From: Bacteroidota bacterium
GTDB taxonomy: Bacteria; Bacteroidota; Ignavibacteria; Kryptoniales; JAKASW01
NCBI GenBank assembly: GCA_021789755.1
Contig: JAJYJD010000049.1
Span: forward strand, 1 to 16,536
Direction of reading: 5' to 3'
DNA: 16,536 bases
The notes under the pieces: generated by a model
Seen by the model: only the letters and a program-made list of their open reading frames with translations
Databases searched by the model: none
What the model was told of the DNA's origin: nothing
Made by a program: the position numbers and the translations under genes
Shown: positions 13,160-16,536 of the stretch, piece after piece
How positions within the stretch are numbered: the first letter of the stretch is position 1
How the letters are laid out: every line of letters starts with the position of its first letter

Positions 13160-15352
13160 ATGAAAAGGGCGCTACTGATCATCCTCATGACTGCAGGTCT
13201 CGCGTCGGCGCAGTCGATTCCGGGGATCACAATTCATGATGCCAATTATGTGTCGCTGGATTCGCTGCTGGTGGCCGACACAATTTCGGCGTCAAAGTAC
13301 CGCGGGTCATTGACGAACTCTGCATATGTGAACGATACCGTCACCGTTACGGGAATCGTGATAGCGGATCCTCGCGTCATACGCAACGTCGCTACGCGTT
13401 TCTCTTTCTACATCATGGACACGGCGAACGGGGAGTGGGGCGGGATCAATGTCTTTACGAATGATACGTCCGATAACGTTATCAATGCCGGCTATGGCTC
13501 TGTGGACACTGGCTATGTCATTCAGGTTACAGGAAAGGTTACCAAGTACGGAACTGATATTTGGGGAAATTTCGAGCTGATCTCTACCGCGGACGCGACT
13601 CATACCGGAGACCCTCTCAGCGTTTCGGATATCAAAAGCAAAAGACCTGAGCCAATCGAAATAAAACTGAGCGACCTGGTCTCGGGCGATGTGAGATCGG
13701 GAGGGAAGGCAAAATTTTCTTCCGGCGTCAGGTATAAGGGCGCCTATGTGATCGTTCGAAACGTGACCGTGAAGGATGTTTCTCAGAACAGCGGCTCTAA
13801 GCAATATTTCTGGACAGTAGAGGATGATAGCGGGAACACGATCGGCACGTACGATATTTCGAAGTACTTCTCTGCAAGACCTGGATATGCGGTGAATCTC
13901 AATTGGCAGCCGCCGGCGTCCGGCTCGAAACTCAATTACTTAAGAGGCATACTGCTGAGTTACTCCAGCTATGGGTTTGAAATTGTCCCGATTTATCCGG
14001 GCGATATCGGTGTCGGATCTTACACGCCAAACATAACTGCTACGGGTTTTCAGACCAGGCGTTCGGCAGCATTCCCTGCTCCGACAGAGTCGGACACTGT
14101 CAGGATAAAGGCAATCAACATGAATCCGAACTACACTCCCGTGGATTCGGCGGCAGTCTACTACTCAGTGAACACCGGGGCATACGCGCGCGTGAAGATG
14201 ACAGCGGACACCGGAAACACATTCTCTGCAGTCATTCCGCCGCAGGCGGATGGTTCCCTCGTGAAATACTTTTTCAAGGCGTGGTCTACCGATACCCTGG
14301 TGTCGATGGCGCCCGACACTGCAAGGGCCCCGCTCTTCTATTACGTGAGATCGGGAAATCTGAGGACGAAAGACGTTCAATACACTCCGTTCAGTGACGG
14401 AGTGAGCGGTGCGATCGATCTGCCGGTGACGTTGTCGGGAATAGTTCAGGCCGACACCAGCGACTACCCTGCAGAAGTCGACCATCGCAGCCAGGCAATC
14501 AAGACTCCTTACGTTTACATCCAGGATAGCAGAAGCCCTTGGAGCGGCATCATGTTATACGATTCCCTGGCGTACAAGCTCCACAGGGGGGACAGCGTTT
14601 CGGTTACGGGCACGGTGTCGGAGTTTTCCGGCATGACAGAGATTACGGTGACTTCCGCCACTGTCATTGCAAGCGGCAAGTCGACGTACCCTCCAGTGAA
14701 TGTGAAAACTGGAGACGTCGGCGGTAAAGCCGGCGGAACCCCTTCTGCCGAGCAATGGGAGAGTATGCTTATCAGGTTCGACAGCGTTACGGTTATGAAC
14801 AATGATCCCGATCCAGGCTACAGCATCACGACAGAATATGGCAGTTTCAGAGAGTATACAATAAGCGATGGATCAGGCGAGTGCCGTGTTGACGATGATG
14901 GAAGCAACATGTACAGCCCCGATCCGCACGATACGACGTGGGGCTTCAAGATTATCCCACAGGGAGCCTTCATACAGAGCTTAACCGGCGAACTGAAATA
15001 TGCCAACGGCAATTACAAGTTGGAACCGCGTACCGACGCCGACTTCGGGGAAATTACGGGAGTCAGGCGTGAGCCCAACATCATCCCGGTGAGATATACT
15101 CTTGAACAAAACTACCCGAACCCGTTCAACCCTGCGACCACCATACGCTATTCAGTTCCGAGAGCAGCCGTGGTGTCGTTGAAGATTTACAATGTGCTTG
15201 GCCAGGAAGTTGCCACGCTGATCAACCAGCGCCAGGCCGGAGGAAGCTACAGCGTTTCGTTCAACGCTTCGAGGTTCGCCAGCGGAGTCTATTTCTACCG
15301 GCTGAGTGCGGGAGACTTCAGTTCGGTAAAGAAGATGCTGCTGCTGAAGTGA
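13160..15352 (+). CDS. secreted multidomain protein with T9SS type A sorting domain, 730 aa
   Basis: The signal peptide is MKRALLIILMTAGLASA, cleaved before Q, with AGGAGG 6 nt upstream of the ATG. Two beta-rich modules, at about 50-130 ('DTVTVTGIVIADP', 'YVIQVTGKVTKYG') and 420-510 ('LPVTLSGIVQAD', 'DSVSVTGTVSEFSG'), repeat the pattern of extracellular OB-fold-like domains. Such domains are seen in secreted nuclease-associated and lamin-tail proteins. Between them, at about 300-400, an Ig/FnIII-like module includes 'AAVYYSVNTGAYARVKM'. The C-terminus from about 645 is an unmistakable T9SS sorting domain: YTLEQNYPNPFNPATTIRYS, 'LKIYNVLGQEVATL', 'ASGVYFYRLSAGDF', 'KKMLLLK'. The sorting domain is normally removed on export. 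No enzyme active site is evident, so a structural or binding role is likely but unproven. Confidence 0.93.
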   Translation: MKRALLIILMTAGLASAQSIPGITIHDANYVSLDSLLVADTISASKYRGSLTNSAYVNDTVTVTGIVIADPRVIRNVATRFSFYIMDTANGEWGGINVFTNDTSDNVINAGYGSVDTGYVIQVTGKVTKYGTDIWGNFELISTADATHTGDPLSVSDIKSKRPEPIEIKLSDLVSGDVRSGGKAKFSSGVRYKGAYVIVRNVTVKDVSQNSGSKQYFWTVEDDSGNTIGTYDISKYFSARPGYAVNLNWQPPASGSKLNYLRGILLSYSSYGFEIVPIYPGDIGVGSYTPNITATGFQTRRSAAFPAPTESDTVRIKAINMNPNYTPVDSAAVYYSVNTGAYARVKMTADTGNTFSAVIPPQADGSLVKYFFKAWSTDTLVSMAPDTARAPLFYYVRSGNLRTKDVQYTPFSDGVSGAIDLPVTLSGIVQADTSDYPAEVDHRSQAIKTPYVYIQDSRSPWSGIMLYDSLAYKLHRGDSVSVTGTVSEFSGMTEITVTSATVIASGKSTYPPVNVKTGDVGGKAGGTPSAEQWESMLIRFDSVTVMNNDPDPGYSITTEYGSFREYTISDGSGECRVDDDGSNMYSPDPHDTTWGFKIIPQGAFIQSLTGELKYANGNYKLEPRTDADFGEITGVRREPNIIPVRYTLEQNYPNPFNPATTIRYSVPRAAVVSLKIYNVLGQEVATLINQRQAGGSYSVSFNASRFASGVYFYRLSAGDFSSVKKMLLLK

Positions 15353-15360
15353 AAATGGTC

Positions 15361-15401
15361 TACTCACCCCCTAACCCCCTCTCTAATTCTTAGAGAGGGG
15401 G
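15361..15401. repeat. left terminal inverted repeat, itself a palindrome
   Basis: The arm begins TACTCACCCCC, and from 15375 holds the perfect 11-bp stem CCCCCTCTCTA / TAGAGAGGGGG with a 5-nt loop. Read as the reverse complement, the arm at 15788-15827 is the same sequence apart from two bases before the stem and the loop. It starts 8 bp after the stop of the secreted-protein gene and could also act as that gene's 3' hairpin. Confidence 0.85.
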
Positions 15402-15420
15402 ATCAAGAGGGTTTGTCGAG

Positions 15421-15828
15421 ATGGTTCGCAGCGAGATGATACAAAGAGCCAGGGAGTTAAGAAGAAATCAAACACCGGCAGAGACAATCCTATGGCATTT
15501 ACTTCGCAACCGGAAATTCTACGGCTTGAAATTTCTGAGGCAGCATCCTATCACGTGTGAGGTTGACGGGAGGGAACACTTTTTTATCGCTGATTTCTAT
15601 TGTGCAGAAAAGAAGCTTGTCTTGGAGCTCGACGGAAAGGTTCATGACTATCAGCAAGAACGTGACACAGAAAGAGATATGCTAATGAAAAGCCTGGGCC
15701 TTAGAGTGTTGCGGATAAAGAATGAGGAACTTGCTGAGTTGAACATTGTGAAGTTGAAGATACAATCTGCTGTTGAGCTCTCTTTCTCCCCCTCTCTATT
15801 CATAGAGAGGGGGTCGGGGGGTGAGTAA
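15421..15828 (+). CDS. DUF559 / Vsr-like endonuclease-domain protein, 135 aa
   Basis: This is a small protein of the DUF559 (PF04480) family, a PD-(D/E)XK nuclease fold related to Vsr. The N-terminal helix 'RARELRRNQTPAETILWHLL' is the family signature. Next come 'YGLKFLRQHPI', 'FIADFYCAEKKLVLELDG' and 'LGLRVLRIKNEEL'. Likely active-site residues are D58, E69 and D71, with K73 and H75 in ELDGKVH. The family domain ends around residue 115. The tail 'SFSPSLFIERGSGGE' is translated from the right-hand palindromic repeat, and the TAA is at the very edge of that repeat. The ribosome binding site is weak (AAGAGGG, about 9 nt upstream). Biological role of DUF559 proteins is not settled. The repeat context suggests association with a dispersed element. 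Confidence 0.9.
   Translation: MVRSEMIQRARELRRNQTPAETILWHLLRNRKFYGLKFLRQHPITCEVDGREHFFIADFYCAEKKLVLELDGKVHDYQQERDTERDMLMKSLGLRVLRIKNEELAELNIVKLKIQSAVELSFSPSLFIERGSGGE
15788..15827. repeat. right terminal inverted repeat, overlapping the 3' end of the endonuclease gene
   Basis: The stem CCCCCTCTCTA / TAGAGAGGGGG (loop TTCA) is followed by TCGGGGGGTGAGTA. It is the inverse copy of 15361-15401: the 11-base outer end, the A and the complete 22-base stem sequence match, with differences only at two spacer bases and the loop. Confidence 0.85.
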
Positions 15829-15837
15829 GGGAATCCC

Positions 15838-16536
15838 ATGAGGCCAACGTCATTTCGACTCCGATATTTAATCGCCGGGATCTTGATGCTCGCACTCTCC
15901 CTGCCGGGCTGTACCAAACATTTCTCTTCCACCAGGTACGGAAACGTTCCCCCGGAGACTTACGTCTCGGCATTTCCGTTTCGCGATTCAGTGAACGCCG
16001 CCAATTTCAATCCGCAATCCAGCCGCCTCGAAGTACACTGGTGGGCGACGGACGCCGACGGCTTGATTAAGGGTTATATCGTCACTTTCAATAAAAAAGT
16101 CTGGACTTTCACTACGATGAGCGACAGCGTCTTTGCACTGCCGCTCTTCACCGAGGATACGACATATATTTTCTCGGTTGCGGCAATTGATAACGGTTTC
16201 ACCGGCTCTCTCAAAGAAGGGGACACCGTCGCTTTCACTGACAAGAATGGAAACGGGTACTGGGATAAGGGTGAAGCCTTTCCAAAGCTTGGCGGCTCGG
16301 TGGATCCCGACCCGCCGGCGATCAAGTTTCCTATCGCCAATACTCCGCCGGTCGTCAGTTTCCTCATGAACAGCGGCCAGTTCACCACACGGACAGATAT
16401 TCCCGAAACGACATTCACGGTTGCATCTTTCGGCTGGCAAGCCTCCGACCTGGACGGAAACAGCACTATAACTGATTTCTATATAGCTCTCAACGACACG
16501 ACATCCGCGAACAGCTGGGTGGAACTTCCCGCTCAG
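15838..16536 (+). CDS. lipoprotein with FnIII-like domain, N-terminal 233 aa (continues past window)
   Basis: The frame opens at ATG 15838 and has no stop before the window ends. A basic N-terminus and hydrophobic core lead to the lipobox LPGC, with the lipidated Cys at residue 25. From about 60, 'SRLEVHWWATDADGLIKGYI' and 'DTTYIFSVAAIDNGFTGS' look like a fibronectin-III module. 'TDKNGNGYWDKGE' is a calcium-loop type segment matching the one in the secreted protein at 11031-13097. Another Ig-like module starts near 'PPVVSFLMN', with 'WQASDLDGNSTITDFYIAL'. It is probably a surface-exposed outer-membrane lipoprotein working with the preceding secreted proteins. The ribosome binding site TAAGGGA lies right at the end of the endonuclease unit, sharing that gene's TAA stop. 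Confidence 0.87.
   Translation, partial: MRPTSFRLRYLIAGILMLALSLPGCTKHFSSTRYGNVPPETYVSAFPFRDSVNAANFNPQSSRLEVHWWATDADGLIKGYIVTFNKKVWTFTTMSDSVFALPLFTEDTTYIFSVAAIDNGFTGSLKEGDTVAFTDKNGNGYWDKGEAFPKLGGSVDPDPPAIKFPIANTPPVVSFLMNSGQFTTRTDIPETTFTVASFGWQASDLDGNSTITDFYIALNDTTSANSWVELPAQ

Larger units (their letters stand above)
15361..15827 (+). mobile_element. compact unit: DUF559 endonuclease gene between palindromic inverted repeats
   Basis: The 467-bp unit consists of two opposed repeats of 40-41 bp and one gene. The outer ends are TACTCACC and GGTGAGTA, exact inverse copies. Each repeat carries a C-run/G-run hairpin. The unit lies between a secreted-protein gene and a lipoprotein gene that otherwise look like neighbours in one transcript. 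No target duplication is visible. That a Vsr-fold nuclease drives the spread of these repeats is inference, by analogy with REP repeats and RAYT transposases. Confidence 0.55.

Noticed and set aside
1..16536. CRISPR arrays, tRNA or rRNA genes, transposase genes
   Set aside because: No regularly spaced direct repeats, no cloverleaf or rRNA-like segments, and no transposase or integrase motifs were seen on either strand.

Overview
The window reads as a chromosome fragment from a bacterium of the Fibrobacterota-Chlorobiota-Bacteroidota group, most likely an Ignavibacteria-like lineage. The strongest sign is the secreted protein at 13160-15352, which ends in a type IX secretion (T9SS) sorting domain of the 'EQNYPNPFNP' kind. 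A second large secreted protein at 11031-13097 has a related C-terminus. AGGAGG-type ribosome binding sites, signal peptides ending in A-Q, and AT-rich intergenic dispersed repeats fit the same picture. The assignment is inference, because no rRNA or marker gene is present.

Region 1 (1-5075, + strand) is an oxidoreductase cluster. It holds the end of one aldo/keto reductase, an SDR dehydrogenase, a 328-residue aldo/keto reductase, a SAM methyltransferase, a small outer-membrane beta-barrel protein, and a second 328-residue aldo/keto reductase that is a gap-free paralogue of the first. The spaces between these genes carry two families of dispersed repeats. A strong bidirectional hairpin closes the region.

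Region 2 (5103-6844, - strand) is a translationally coupled pair. A small lipoprotein is followed by a periplasmic coiled-coil protein with a C-terminal membrane anchor. Neither belongs to a family I recognise.

Region 3 (7019-9212, - strand) is a two-gene restriction-modification system. The DNA methyltransferase comes first and overlaps the restriction endonuclease. The next kilobase (9213-10318) is eroded. It holds a decayed outer-membrane protein with an internal deletion and frameshift, an orphan open frame, an inverted repeat around a terminator-like hairpin, and a dispersed-repeat relic.

Region 4 (10319-16536) starts with a single-haem cytochrome c on the - strand, whose apparent natural start codon is ATC. 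Divergent from it run two T9SS-type secreted proteins and a lipoprotein that continues past the window edge. Between the second secreted protein and the lipoprotein sits a compact unit. It is a DUF559 (Vsr-like) endonuclease gene bounded by near-identical inverted repeats of about 40 bp, each of which is itself a palindrome. The right repeat is read as the last codons of the gene, and the next gene's ribosome binding site follows at once. This repeat-plus-endonuclease unit is the best candidate here for an under-described mobile or self-propagating element.
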